From positions 3,658,001 to 3,722,000 of the forward strand of contig NC_085890.1 in the NCBI RefSeq assembly GCF_035222375.1: 64,000 bases of DNA. The letters run 5' to 3'. The notes beneath the pieces were generated by a model. It had not been told where the DNA came from and ran no database searches. It worked only from the letters and a program-made list of their open reading frames with translations. Position 1 is the stretch's first letter. Each line of letters begins with the position of its first letter. Both the position numbers and the translations under genes were made by a program. The DNA is from Podospora pseudocomata. Its lineage: Eukaryota > Ascomycota > Sordariomycetes > Sordariales > Podosporaceae. Positions 11,982 through 23,023 of the stretch are shown here, piece after piece.

Positions 11982-13447
11982 ACGTTCCATCACCCAGAGC
12001 CTTGCTGTTTGTCATGGTGTCTCGACACCGCTCATCATCGCCATTCTGACCATCGTCGTCCACTATCCCGCCCTACCACCGCAATGCAAACCCTTTTCGA
12101 TTTCCGTGATGTCGGCACCGTCCACGACCGCAGAGCCTCACGCTCCCGGAGCCCGTTGAAACTTGAACATGTTCGATCGGAAGCACTTGAGTGAACCAAG
12201 CCTCCGGTAGTCAGTATGCCGGAGCATGTCTTGGCGGCTGCGGCTCCTCCTGCGGCTCACATAGTCTGACCAGTTTGGGAAATTCGGTGAGCCCAAGCTT
12301 CTGGACGTCAGCCAATCACCAGCCTCTCGGGCGAAAGCTTCCTGAGCTACTACAGCAAGCCTTTTGCAGTAAAATCCGACTGGACGTTGCCTAACGACAA
12401 TCCACACTTTGCAATTGCAGCAAACTGTGGGGCCTTGGTGGTTCGCAGATCCCGCGATGTGGGAAGGGGAGCCAATTGCCGATGGCAATGTTACCACATT
12501 GATCACAACTCATAAGGCTGTCATATGTAAGGTCTGCTGGCACCCCGGAGGGTCATTGGTGCGTTTTCGAGAACCTGGGCCGATCTTCGGGACAGTGACG
12601 ATGTCTAGCAGCAGTTTGCGGACGATGCAGTTGCTTGAGCCTCGCCCTGTCCAAGAAGAGCGACCTCAGTTGGCTCTAGTCACGGAGCCTTGATCAATGT
12701 GGGGTGACAGCCGGTGACACTGCAGCAGGCTGGTACCATCTGCTACCAAAACTGGAATGGCTCCTTAGATGCCGGGCAATCATCTCGACTTCTCTTGCAC
12801 CACAAGCAGACAGTTAAACCACGCACCTCATGCGGCCAGTTCTGAGTCTCCGAGACCCAGTTGAGCCGCATCATGCAGACAGATATCTTGCGCCACTTGA
12901 TATGTAAACCTGAAATGGTGACGGTGAGGATGGGCACGAGTGCGAGGGAACTGGCCACTATCCCGTCAGGAGGGAAATGCGAGAACTTTGAAGGTGCCAG
13001 CAATGTTCCAACAGACGTCCCAACAGGCTCGTCTCGAAAGCCAAATGGCCCCGTGTGGATTGCGGTTGTATCACTGCTCCCGCACGGAGTCTTCTCCACT
13101 TGGAGGTTTGATAGGCGTCGCCAAACCCACCCGGTGATCCTTCCTGCCTACCAATCTCATGATTCTGACTAGGTAGCTACGCTGCGTAAACTATCTGATG
13201 ATCGTATCGCGAAGGTCAACAAAAGTTAAATGGCCGATACCTGGTAGTGTAGACCTGTAACGCAGGAACTGACACTATGAAAAACATCTTTTCATACCTT
13301 ACGCGTCTTCACTTTTCAAGGTACTAACGTGCCCAACTTTGTCAACATTCTCGCAGCCTACGTCATCGGCACTGTGGATCATGAGCTGATCTGAGCGAAG
13401 CCGGCCCTGGGCTCGGCTCGGCTCCGGTCACCTCCTTTAACCCACTG

Positions 13448-13542
13448 CTCGGCTCAGGGCTATTCACTGCTCAGCTCGGCTCGCAAGATCAATGATCTTA
13501 TAGAGGTATATCATTACTATCTGCCTAAGCCCCTGAGCCGAG
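13448..13542. repeat. Nested inverted repeat (cruciform-like)
   Basis: CTCGGCTCAGGGCT (13448-13461) is matched by its near-complement AGCCCCTGAGCCGAG (13528-13542). A second palindrome, AAGATC/GATCTT at 13485-13499, sits close to the centre. The left arm is preceded by further CTCGGCT units (13410-13425). It could be a small non-autonomous transposon relic or a structured regulatory site. Confidence 0.5.
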
Positions 13543-13814
13543 GGGCCTACAGGCATGATCTGGCACATCCACCTATCCCGACAATACCTGGAGCCCATGA
13601 TGAAAAACATAGGCGGAGAAGAACTATAAATCCCGACCCAACCAACTTTCACTGCTTTTTGTCTCTTCTCTCGATCACCAACACCACCAAAACTAGTCTC
13701 ACTCCACCACCACCACTCCACCACTCCACCACAACCGTCACCTCCATTATCACCCTCACCACCACCGCATCACTTCCACCGCCGCCGCAGCATCCCGCAC
13801 ATCTCAAGCGCACA

Positions 13815-13962
13815 ATGTCTCCCCGGGGGTGTTTACCGGTGCTATACAGCCGGTAAGTTGTTTTTTCTCATAACTTTGGAGAGAACGATCTGACCGCAAC
13901 CTCGCAGTCTGGAACAGGACGGATCCTGCTGTCATAGAGCTTCCAGGTTTCTTGCACGATAG
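13815..13962 (+). CDS. Possible small spliced gene, 30 aa
   Basis: A TATA box (TATAAAT, 13625-13631) is followed by a pyrimidine-rich, CACCAC-rich leader of the kind seen in fungal 5' UTRs. ATG at 13815 then opens exon 13815-13852, a GTAAGT donor, an intron with CTGAC and an acceptor at 13907, and exon 13908-13962. The product would be MSPRGCLPVLYSR plus 17 more residues. No homology is recognised. The leader and splice signals suggest transcription more strongly than the peptide suggests coding; it could be a non-coding transcript or a relic. Confidence 0.25.
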
Positions 13963-14272
13963 TTTACGATGTTGCGCATGCTTTTGGTTTTACCCCGTCA
14001 TTTTAAAAACCTTTTGTGGTAGGTACCACAACCACAGGCTCTGTCCCATTTGTACCACGAACAGACCTAACCTAGTGACAGATTCATTAGCGAACTTACA
14101 CAGACCTCGTTCATGTGGGCATCAGAACAATTGCAGCATGGCACAGCGTGCATGTACGGGAGTACCTTTGAGGGAACAAGGGACTTTTGGAGGGTAAGGT
14201 GTTTTGGAGGCTAAGCTATGGTGTTTTGGGCGCATTGCAATGTCTTGATTCTGAATACCAGATATTTGAACG
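13963..14272. other. Intergenic region, nothing recognised
   Basis: About 300 bp between the small spliced frame and the 3' end of the NTF2-FMO gene. No repeat, RNA gene or coding signal seen. Confidence 0.4.
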
Positions 14273-16374
14273 TTAGAATTCAGGAAAACAGGAATTGTTT
14301 CTATAAGCCGGCGGTAACAGACCCTCAAGTTCAGCCTTGATTTGCAGAGCCACAGTCTTGGAGTGATACCGATGATGCTGGGTTTGCCCACCCATGAACC
14401 AAAAGTTGTCGATTCCTCTTTGTCGTTTCCACAACCCCCTGATCTCCCCCTCCTCATCGACACCAAACGTGGCGTCAACCTTGTTCGCGATCTCTCTCGG
14501 ACCCAGCAAGTTCGAATCCTGTTCCTCCCCATCAGCCGCATTCTCACCACCCAAAACCTCAAACACTGTATCCCGAGCGTTCAAGTCGGAAAACCCAGTG
14601 CACCAGATAATACTGTCCGCCTCCGCCGTCCTTCCATCAGAAAGCCTCAGCCCAGTCTCCGTGTACGCCACTGGCTCAACACTCGATATCACACCCACCT
14701 TTCCCTCCGCGATCACCTCCAAGCCACCGATATCAACATAATGTCCCCCGCCTCTCTCCACAAGATTGTGCATCAGACATGCGTCAGGGTGAGCACTGTC
14801 AATGACCGGGAAGCCAGCCTTGGCCACCCTTTTGTATCTGTCCGGCTCTTGAGACGCCAACATGGCAAGCAATCCGTGCGCCATGTTGCACTCTACCCAC
14901 GTGGGAAACGACATCAAAGCCCTGTCACATGTTTCTGTGTCTAGCTGGTTGAACAGCCCAAAGCTACGCGGATCCATTACGTACCCTACCGGAAGGACAT
15001 ATGTCGGGGAGCGGGCAAGGATTGTTGTGTCCAGGCCGGCGGTTTGGCAGTCATTGAGGATGTCGATGGCCGTGTTGGCTGAACCAATGATGAGGACAGA
15101 CTTGGCGCCCTTGTTTTGAAGAGAGACCTTTGGGTTCTTGTACTCCTTGGAGTGCAGGCTAATGCCCTTGTATATCTCCTTGCCTGCAATATCAGGGAGT
15201 CGAGGCTTTTGCGAGGCAAATCCCGTTGCTTGCACAAGGTGTTTTGACCTCACTGTTCGTAGACCGCTTGGGGTCTTCAACTTCACGGTCCATCGTCTCG
15301 TTGCCTGGTCGTATTGGGTGGACTGGATCTGGGACGAGGTGATCATGTTCAAGTTGAACTCTTTGACATACTGACGAACTTGGTTTGCGAGCTCGTCTCG
15401 CGTTAGTAGATGTGAACCTTTGAGGTCTTCGCCGTACGCTATAGAGAAGTCAGAAAGTGGGAGAAAGAGGGCGAGAAAGGCGTTGAACCTACGCAGATAA
15501 GGCATGTCACACATTGCAGTCGGCACGTGGAACTTCAAGCTATCGTAGCGGAGAGCCCAGTTGTCGCCTGAGTTGGCGTTCCGGTCGGCCATCACGCTTT
15601 CAACCCCAAGAGCCTTGAGGCGAGAGGCGAGGGTTACAGCACTGTTATCGAGTAGGTACTCAAGTCAGTCTTTAGATGCTCATGTGAAAAAGACAAGCAA
15701 GCGGCATACCCATTTCCACCCCCAATAATAAAGACGTCTGTCTTCACATCATCGCCACCATCTGCTAACGTCGAAGGGGTATGCAGAAGAGTCTCATCTT
15801 CGGGGTGCGCATCCAGACTCTCGAGTCTTGTACTCAGAACCCAGATCTTCCATTCCAGACCCCCGCTGCCTTCGACAGGCAGCAGTAACATGCGTCCAGT
15901 ACATGTTGCAGCGGGAGAGGTTGTCTTGAGCGACAGACTGCAGTCGATGAATTGCTGCATCAGGTTCAGAGTGTTAGATGAAACTCAAAGACGAAACATA
16001 GTAGACTAGGTACTTACCAGGGTTGGAGAGACAGGCAGGAAATGGACGAACTCAAGACCGAAACCATGAGCACCGCGCAACTTGGTGGTTTCCAGCAGAT
16101 GTGCTGCTATCACGGCCGGTGTTGAGAAGGTTCGCAGATGGTAAGTCAGCGCCAATGAATCCTTCCATAAGGCCTGCTCAGCAAATAAGCAGTTCCTAAG
16201 AGCAGTTATGTCTCTGGTTGAGATTGCCTTGTTGAAGACTGTTAAGACATTGTTTGCGATCTTTGCTGTCTCTTCTGGCGTAAGGGATGCGGGGTCGAGA
16301 GCCGTCACAGCAACAGTTGGTAGCGGATGTTCGGCCAGTTTTTGACGCAAGTCAGCGGCAGGTGGATAGGCCAT
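14273..16374 (-). CDS. NTF2-FMO fusion flavoprotein monooxygenase
   Basis: Predicted FAD- and NADPH-dependent monooxygenase. Four exons (16018-16374, 15710-15954, 15493-15641, 14273-15438) give 638 aa. The first ~190 residues look like the NTF2/SnoaL-like fold that precedes FMO domains in many fungal proteins. The FAD-binding glycine motif is rebuilt across an intron as FIIGGGNGAVTLASRLKALG. YKGISLHSKEY fits the FxGxxxHxxxY/F FMO fingerprint. A second Rossmann motif, IIGSANTAIDI, should bind NADPH, and IIWCTGFSDL near the C-terminus is a typical closing motif. The 54-nt intron inside the last open frame is removed because it restores DMPYLPYGEDL. A TATA box lies about 155 bp upstream. Fungal relatives include aldehyde/ketone and indole-pyruvate-type enzymes; the substrate is unknown. 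Confidence 0.9.
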
Positions 16375-16529
16375 TTTGGATAACTAGAGATATCAAGCTA
16401 TTAGCGAATTCTCCTGGGAAATAGATCTTGGAGACTTACCAGGTCTCACAGTGTGGAACGTTGTGTTGGGGAATCAAAGCAGCTACACTTGGAAAGTATT
16501 GTACCAAGTGCTAGAGATAGGTACACTTG

Positions 16530-16537
16530 CTTTTATA
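16530..16537 (-). promoter_or_regulatory. TATA box of the NTF2-FMO gene
   Basis: TATAAAAG on the minus strand, about 155 bp before the start codon at 16374. Confidence 0.4.
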
Positions 16538-17236
16538 CACAATGAGAAGAGCCATGCCTCGGATGTTTGCAATTACGATCAGCAATACGGTCCGAGAGCG
16601 AATAGGGATGTTCTACATTTGACTCGGTGTGTGTGCTTTTCTGCCCCATGTGGCTGCAGAGTGGCTAGGCAAACTTGGACGTCTTTGCGGGGTATGCTCG
16701 GCACTTTCTCTGGGCTTACCATCCATGAATACCTGCATGAATAGGAGCGAATAAACCAGGCGATAATACAGGGGGGTTGGATCGTCAATAGAGAAACGCT
16801 ATATATAAAGTAACTGACTCTGAAAAGGTAAGGTCGTGAACCATGCGATGAGAAATAGTTCATAGGCCTGAAAAGATAATTATCAGAAGGCTTATTCTCC
16901 TTTTGAAAGGGCATGAGTAAAAAGTCATTATATGTGCTACTACTCTGACTTACAATAGCAACCATGCTATCCAGAATGTAAGAGTTCAACAACAATGAAA
17001 CGTGCAACAAATGATGGACAAGATAATTGGATCCAATTCAATTCGCTAACTCAAGGTATAAAACGTGCTGAAGAGCAGTCGTGTCATCACTACAACACTA
17101 TGTATAAAAGAGCAAAAGAAAATTCATCATCCTTCATCACACATCCCTCATATCCACGGTGCCGGCACCTCCTTTCACGACATTCCTTCCATCCCTAACC
17201 CTTGACTCTGAACAGGACAAGACCCCTGCCGTTGAG

Positions 17237-17268
17237 CCCCTGAACCCCTGAACCCCTGAACCCCTGAA
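17237..17268. repeat. 8-bp tandem repeat, four copies
   Basis: CCCCTGAA repeated four times without a break, in the 3' flank of the GPI-type repeat protein gene. A simple minisatellite. Confidence 0.9.
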
Positions 17269-17309
17269 TCCACCTCAACAAAGCAACCACACCACCGGAG
17301 TTCAAGTCC

Positions 17310-18035
17310 TTAAAAGACAGCAATAACCCCCAAAACACCAGCAACACCCATCGCAACACCACCAAATCCATTCTCCTTAGCACCAGCGTTGGCAAGCACA
17401 GGCGTAATGGTAGGGCGAATGGAAGAAGTAGCAGTAGGAGCCTCATCATCGCTCTCATCATCAGTGTCGATGCCGTCGTTGTCAGTATCGGTGTCCTCGC
17501 CCTCAGTGGTGGTAGTGGTAGCTGGGCCAGTAGTAGCAGCTATAGGGCCGGCGGCAGTAACAGCGACAGGGCCGGTGGTGGTTGCAGCACTGACATCGTC
17601 GTCATCGGTGTCAGTGTCATGGCCATCGTTGTCAGTGTCGGTGTCGTGGCCGTCATTGTCAGTCTCGTCGCCGGGGACAACGCCAGGGCCGGCACCGAGA
17701 TTGGCCTCGTCGTCAGTATCAGTGTCGTGGTCGTCGTGGTCGGTGTCATCCCCCTCGTCGCCAACAACTCCAGTAATAGGGGTAGGGACATCATCGTCCG
17801 TGTCATGGCCGTCATTGTCGGTCCAGTCAGTGTCATCATCGATCACAGCAGGAACTCCGACAGTGGGCTGCCCGGCGCTGATGTCATCGTCAGTGTCGGT
17901 GTCGGTTTCATCGCCATCTCTGGTGGTGAGGGTGTACCGAGCAGCGACGGGTCCACCGGGGTTGAGAGGTCCATGCGGATGAGCAAGGACGGAGACGGAG
18001 AAAAGAGCCGCGAGGAGGAAGTTGCGAGTAAGCAT
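17310..18035 (-). CDS. GPI-anchored-type Asp/Thr repeat protein
   Basis: Probable cell-surface protein of 241 aa. The start at 18035 gives a clear signal peptide (MLTRNFLLAALFSVSVLA); the longer upstream frame is not protein-like. The body is dominated by DTDTD, DNDGHDTD and TDWTDNDGHDTDDD units, separated by Thr/Pro/Ala spacers that could be O-glycosylated. The C-terminus ends in a hydrophobic tail after a small-residue site (NGFGGVAMGVAGVLGVIAVF, no charges after it), as expected for GPI attachment. The DxDxDG spacing resembles calcium-binding loops of dockerin or thrombospondin type-3 repeats, so calcium binding is a fair inference, not shown. The coding DNA is itself a minisatellite (about 17460-17760), so length variation between strains is likely. 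Confidence 0.85.
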   Translation of the reverse strand: MLTRNFLLAALFSVSVLAHPHGPLNPGGPVAARYTLTTRDGDETDTDTDDDISAGQPTVGVPAVIDDDTDWTDNDGHDTDDDVPTPITGVVGDEGDDTDHDDHDTDTDDEANLGAGPGVVPGDETDNDGHDTDTDNDGHDTDTDDDDVSAATTTGPVAVTAAGPIAATTGPATTTTTEGEDTDTDNDGIDTDDESDDEAPTATSSIRPTITPVLANAGAKENGFGGVAMGVAGVLGVIAVF

Positions 18036-19914
18036 TTTGGCGGTTTTTTGGAGCAGTGAAGTGCGAGTGTTTTTGTAATTGGTTGATGTGAAAGTTGGGA
18101 GCTCTGAGCAGAGCGAGAGTTGCTTGTTTGTGTTTGGAGCGACTGTGTCTAAGCGAGTGTGTCGATCGATGGTGAGCAAGAAGAATTGGAGCTTCAAGTT
18201 GATGGGATGCTCGTCTTAAATACGGTCTTTCTCATCCAAAATCAGCAGATATTCTCGTCTTCACTATCTCGTGAGGTCTCTGAACTGGAGCCAAGATCAT
18301 GGCTATGCCTTCTGATGGCCTGACTAAACCAAAAAGCTAACATCCCAGTACCCTGTTGACATGACTATCCAACTACACTAACTACTTCGACAGCCACTCT
18401 TGGTTTGTGTCCGCCATCAACGCCTCATCACCGACCCCACCGATCATACTGAAGCATAGCATCTCAGAACATCACGATGAATACAGCTAATGGTCGCGCG
18501 ACCTTAGCCTCAAAATGACAACGCAAGCAGTCAACGCAAACCAACGAGATCTGAAACGATAAATAGATCGAAAAACGCCCTGTCCCGCATCGACACGAGA
18601 CTTCCAAGAGTCTTGGGAATGCAGTACAGAAATAGAGCTCAACTGGGAAGCCAGGTTCTTTTCTCAGGACGGAGTATCAGTCTCACAATGACCAATCCTG
18701 TTGGGATGTTTGCACACGTGCCTTGCTCCCAGCAAGCAAAGGTGTACGTATCCCGAGGAAAATAGTTCTTCAGCTCGCACTTGGCCCTCTTCACGTTCTC
18801 GCGCCTTGAACCTTTCCAGCCTCGGGACCATTACCATTACGTGGCGTTGGGGATCCAAAGCTCTGGGCGGGTGGGCTGGCTGGTCTCGGCAGTGGACCTG
18901 CGAGGTTTAAGTGGCGCCCGCTATCCCGTCAGATCTTCCGGTTTGGAAAGTTTGCTGCAGATGTGGAATTTTGGCATTGATAGGGAAGATAATGGGTCCT
19001 GAGTCTTGATAGGGGTCTGGGCGGTCTTGCACAGCCTCAATTTTTGGGGTCGACATCGATGACGACGACTGGAGACAAACAAGCACACCGACACTGGAGA
19101 AATAAAGCTTGGGATTTCTAAATATGATCTACCAAGCTTTTTTTGACAGCTTCGTTATCGTAATTGCCGGTTGATCGTTCGTGGGTGGCCAAAGGACAAC
19201 GGGCAAAGCCAAGATGCCAATGCGATGGGGCTTGGCTGCTTGGTCTGGTTGTTCAGCTCAGCAGTCGAGATGGACCGTCGCCTGCATTCAGGCATATCAA
19301 GTGATTTAATGTTGCCAGTGCTGTCAGAAAATGCATGACCTGGACGGGAGATAAACCTCAAGCTGAGAGAGTCTCCAAGCCGAGCAAGTCGTCCTGGTTG
19401 GGCTGTCCAAAGCAGGTACATACCTAGTTGTCAGGTCGTCAGAGGCTCGGCTCTGGTTTGATATAAAGGGCCAATTACATTCCGATTACTGTATGCCGTT
19501 TCAGTATCTCCAAGTGGCTGCCCATCCACTCAAGATTCCGTGCCAACCGTCCCCTAGGGCACTACCGGTGGCGTGAGCAAGTGCACACATAACAATATAC
19601 TAGAGCCATCCTCCAAGTTCCAGACTCCAGGCTCCTGGTGCCATCCAATCCCTGGGTATCTTTCTCCTTTATCCTTCCCAAATATTGGAATGAGATCAAA
19701 CTCATGAACACGGACAGTTTTCAGTGAGAAATGAGGATGAAAACATGAATGTCGTGCCGCGTACGTAAGATGTGCCTCTTCCATCCTCCACACCTGTTGT
19801 TGTGTCAATACATGTCCTGAGTATTCATGTCGGCATCACCATGGGTATCAGGTAGCCTTTGTGAAAACATACCCAGACAACAGTTCAGCCCAGACGGGGC
19901 AAAAGCAAGACCAC
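18036..19914. other. Long intergenic region, no gene seen
   Basis: About 1.9 kb. Open frames at 18.7-19.8 kb are short and have no protein-like segments. A TATAAA near 19460 has no clear downstream frame. Confidence 0.45.
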
Positions 19915-20511
19915 CTAGGTCATAGTGGACATGTTCTTGGTGAAAATGGCACCCGCGAAAGCGGCAAACAACATCATAACAGCCACAATGAGAACTGCGA
20001 TGACAAAGAGGCCCAACATCGCGCATTGGGGGTCCAGTCGAATTTCTCGCTGGGGAAGCTCTTGCTGTCTATTTTCTGGCGCCGGATTTGGGCCGTGGTG
20101 TGCGTCCTGTTGCGTTGTGCCGCGTTGCTGTCTGTGAACGGCCACAGAAAGGTCACTGTGGCGCCTACTGAGCTCATTGTGGTTCCTCACAAGCTCCCCA
20201 TAACTGCGGGAGATTGCCGAGTAGGCGTGTTTCTTGATCTTGTAATCTAGGTGACAGTCATCACACTGCTCATCGCTAATGACAAACCAGTCCGTAACCT
20301 CGTAGACCTCTTCATTGGGCCTAGGTCTCTCATTTTCCACAGGGCAGAATGTCCCCGCTCCATTTTCCTTTGCGGCATGGCAGAAATACTTCATCTTGGG
20401 GTAAGAATGATGGCATTTCGCTCTAGTAAAGAACCAGAGTCCACAGCCACAGGCAGGATTGATGACATTTGGCGGGTTGGTTGTTGCGATGAGCTCAATC
20501 TTTGGGTCCAT
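19915..20511 (-). CDS. Hypothetical Cys-containing tail-anchored-like protein
   Basis: Not recognised. Reading from MDPKIELIATT gives 198 aa. Six Cys lie in the first 55 residues (including ACGCG) and a CDDC pair at about 82-85. A hydrophilic Gln/His-rich middle follows. The C-terminus has one strong hydrophobic span (AMLGLFVIAVLIVAVMMLFAAFAGAIF) ending near the end, which suggests a tail anchor. The same frame stays open upstream without an ATG to about 20690 and reads like protein there (acidic FDEDEDTDESFLEQDSWI, and RHS repeats). The real start is therefore probably in an unrecognised upstream exon, and 20511 is a minimum. Confidence 0.55.
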   Translation of the reverse strand: MDPKIELIATTNPPNVINPACGCGLWFFTRAKCHHSYPKMKYFCHAAKENGAGTFCPVENERPRPNEEVYEVTDWFVISDEQCDDCHLDYKIKKHAYSAISRSYGELVRNHNELSRRHSDLSVAVHRQQRGTTQQDAHHGPNPAPENRQQELPQREIRLDPQCAMLGLFVIAVLIVAVMMLFAAFAGAIFTKNMSTMT

Positions 20512-21678
20512 ATTTTTCGATTTAATCCAGCTATCTTGCTCGAGGAACGACTCATCAGTGTCTTCATCCTCGTCGAAGTCCTCCTGATACAGCGAGAAGG
20601 AAGCATAGGGACTGTTGTATGGTTCAGGGTGTGTTGTGCGACGAAGGGCAACCCAAGAACTGTTGACCTCGCATGGAAGCTGTTGGCTGATGCTTGAATG
20701 CCGTCCGTGTGAATGCCGTCCGTATGAAATTTGGAGATTCAGGTGAATTTGTCGTGAGTAGACGAGGCGGCGGGCGTCAATGGCATTTTTAGATGAAGTG
20801 TAGATCCAGCACCAGTAGGTACCGATGTAAATATGTTTGAAGGAAGAAATGTTCGCGAGGGGGAAGAAAAAGAAGCACTGAATACCTCAAAGTACTTATG
20901 ACATGGGCCCACGGCTGGATATAGGCGTAGGTCACAGGTAAAAGATTGAATTGTCGGATGAAGAAGAAAAGAAAAGAAAGAGGAAATACACTACCCACGA
21001 TATCCTCTTGTACCCATCAACCCATCCGGACTTCCCCTACAAAGCATAAGAAATTACTACTAAAATTGTCTGAACTTTCTCGTATGTTTTCCTCGTATTC
21101 CAGTGTGGATGGCGTCTTTGATTAAGGTTGGATGCCTATTCCAGTTCTAATGCGCGCCAAATCGGGACTTTCCTTCTTTTCCTGCCCTTTGAAAACTCCA
21201 CTTGCACCACACACAGTGTCGGTCCATTGTAGCATGGCTGAACACAGTATCTGTTCCATGGTACGAGCCGACTGAGATGGCCATGATAGCGCAGCCGTCT
21301 TCTGAGACTAAGATGGCATTCTCCAAATGAAAGCAAAGGCTTTTCAACACCGCAAAAGGATCAACGATCAACTGCAAAGTATTTTGAAGACTTGCTGGTC
21401 AACTGCGCTTGTTTTATACGGGACCCATCAGTAGCAGGAAGAAGGGGTAGCTCGCTGGAACTGAACATGTCACAAATAGTTGCTTTATAGACTACATTTC
21501 AGAGCCTCGACGTCACTTGACCATCATTCTCACCCTCCAGCTCTATCTCACGCCCATTATACACGCTAATCGGTTCATGCTGCTGCTATCTTCAGACTGC
21601 CAAAGCCACAACCGTGTCCGGACAAGTGAGGTTCCCAAGATCGTAATTCCGCGTGACTCTCTCAAACGGCGACCCGAC
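20512..21678. other. Intergenic region with probable N-terminal coding of the neighbour
   Basis: 20512-20690 probably encodes more of the preceding minus-strand protein. From 20700 to 21678 I see no supported gene; a 76-codon minus-strand frame at 21147-21377 is not convincing. Confidence 0.4.
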
Positions 21679-22539
21679 CTACAACTTGCTATCCACCCAT
21701 CTCGGCTTCCTCTTCTCAACAAAACTCCTCACCCCCTCCTTCATATTCTCCCCAGCATCAATCCTCCCATAAATCCCCCGTTCCACAATATCCGTCGCCA
21801 TTTCCGGCCCGACCCCCTCCCACCCCATCCTCAACCCCTCCCTTGTAGCAATAACAGCATCAGGACTATTCCCCGCAAGCTCCTCCGCAACCTTAACCGC
21901 CTCCTCAACAACCCTCCCCTCCCCGACAACAAAATTCACCAACCCCCACCCCTTCATCTCCTCGGCCGTATAACTCACCCTCCCCAAAAGCGCCATCTCC
22001 CCCGCCCTCTGCCTTCCCACAGTCCTCATCAACCTAGGCAACGCCCCAGCAAGCGCAATAACTCCCTTGCCCACCTCCGGCAGCCCAAACCTCGCCTTCG
22101 CCCCATCAGCAACAACCATATCACAATTAATCACCATCTCCATCCCCCCTCCAAAACAAAGCCCATTCACCGCCGCAATAATAGGTTTCTTTCCCCCAGA
22201 CCTGTTCGACAACCCCCCAAAACCAGCCGTAGTCATCTTCCGTGCCTCCACATGCTGATCGTGACCGCTCCCCTCCGGTGCATGAGACGAATCCCATTCT
22301 TTGAGATCGGCACCGGCGCAAAACGCCCTGCCCGTACCGGTCAAGATGGCGCAGCGCAGCCAGGGTTGGGTGTCGTACCAGTTCCACAGGTGGGCCATGG
22401 CGATGTGCTGGGGGATGGGGATCGAGTTTAGGGCTTTGGGGCGGTTGAGCGTCACCAGCAAGACATGGGGCGCGGGGAAGGAGATGTCGGTGTGGGGGAC
22501 GGCGGGAGGGGGGTTGGTGATTTCTTTGGGGAGCGTCAT
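21679..22539 (-). CDS. Enoyl-CoA hydratase/isomerase (crotonase family)
   Basis: Predicted acyl-CoA-processing enzyme, 286 aa, single exon. LVTLNRPKALNSI opens the crotonase fold. GRAFCAGADLKEW and CFGGGMEMVINCDM supply the two oxyanion-hole loops, and LPEVGKGVIALAGALPRL carries the Glu at the usual catalytic position. The start at 22539 was chosen because the 42 codons above it are not protein-like. There is no clear C-terminal peroxisomal SKL (it ends in WVDSKL, in which SKL is literally the last tripeptide, so PTS1 import into peroxisomes is plausible). Relatives include AUH-like methylglutaconyl-CoA hydratases and fungal fatty-acid enzymes; the exact substrate is uncertain. Confidence 0.92.
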   Translation of the reverse strand: MTLPKEITNPPPAVPHTDISFPAPHVLLVTLNRPKALNSIPIPQHIAMAHLWNWYDTQPWLRCAILTGTGRAFCAGADLKEWDSSHAPEGSGHDQHVEARKMTTAGFGGLSNRSGGKKPIIAAVNGLCFGGGMEMVINCDMVVADGAKARFGLPEVGKGVIALAGALPRLMRTVGRQRAGEMALLGRVSYTAEEMKGWGLVNFVVGEGRVVEEAVKVAEELAGNSPDAVIATREGLRMGWEGVGPEMATDIVERGIYGRIDAGENMKEGVRSFVEKRKPRWVDSKL

Positions 22540-23023
22540 CGTGGCGTTGTTCGTGATGGTGATGATAACAACGGTAAAGGAAAAGGTAGGTAAGTTTGAC
22601 GGTTGACAACAGTTGTACCTACATTGAACTAAAAAGATGACTATGCTCTGATATAAGTCAACCACCCCTCACTAACCCTGGTCGGTAACGGCGTCATTCT
22701 GTTGGGGTTGGCCGTGGAGGACGCGGTCCCGCGGCGCGGATTGGGTGGCAACGGCATCCGTGCCGAGGCTCACTCGGGTCTCCAACTCCGGCAGGCAAGC
22801 AATGCTTGTTCTCGACTCCAACTCCAAATATCAACGTGTCCGTAGAAGAAAACCAACAACAAATTACAAGTTTCCTACGCTTGCGAATCTAACCAGCAAA
22901 CTCCTTCACCCTGAAAATCGTGACCCCAGCTACAGCTGCTCCAGTGTGCTTTTCAGTAATAAATGTACAGCAATGAATAAATCCCACCCGTTTGTCCCAA
23001 CATCCCAACAATGTTACGCCAGA
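22540..23023. other. Short intergenic region
   Basis: Holds the crotonase promoter and the 3' end of the RBM25-like gene. Nothing else seen. Confidence 0.5.

Larger units (their letters stand above)
11733..13814. other. Long intergenic region
   Basis: Holds the dioxygenase promoter, a nested inverted repeat near 13.5 kb, and a TATA box at 13625-13631 that may serve the small spliced frame at 13815. The open frames at 12.1-13.2 kb are not protein-like and I found no partner exons for them. Confidence 0.45.
16375..17309. other. Intergenic region with TATA box and a short tandem repeat
   Basis: Contains the FMO promoter and, near its right end, an 8-bp tandem repeat. The middle (16740-17150) is AT-richer and shows no gene. 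Confidence 0.5.

Noticed and set aside
12138-13172. Several 90-120-codon frames on both strands
   Set aside because: Composition not protein-like and no exon partners found.
10331-16374. A biosynthetic cluster of the dioxygenase and FMO genes
   Set aside because: They are 2.5 kb apart with no core synthase, transporter or shared promoter; proximity alone is weak.
17389-17982. 197-codon Ser/Val-rich plus-strand frame
   Set aside because: Mirror of the Asp/Thr repeat gene, whose signal peptide and GPI tail are on the other strand.
21147-21377. 76-codon minus-strand frame
   Set aside because: Some protein-like residues but no start context, signal peptide or family; below support level.
21517-22431. 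304-codon plus-strand frame
   Set aside because: Antisense to the crotonase; His/Pro-rich without any domain.
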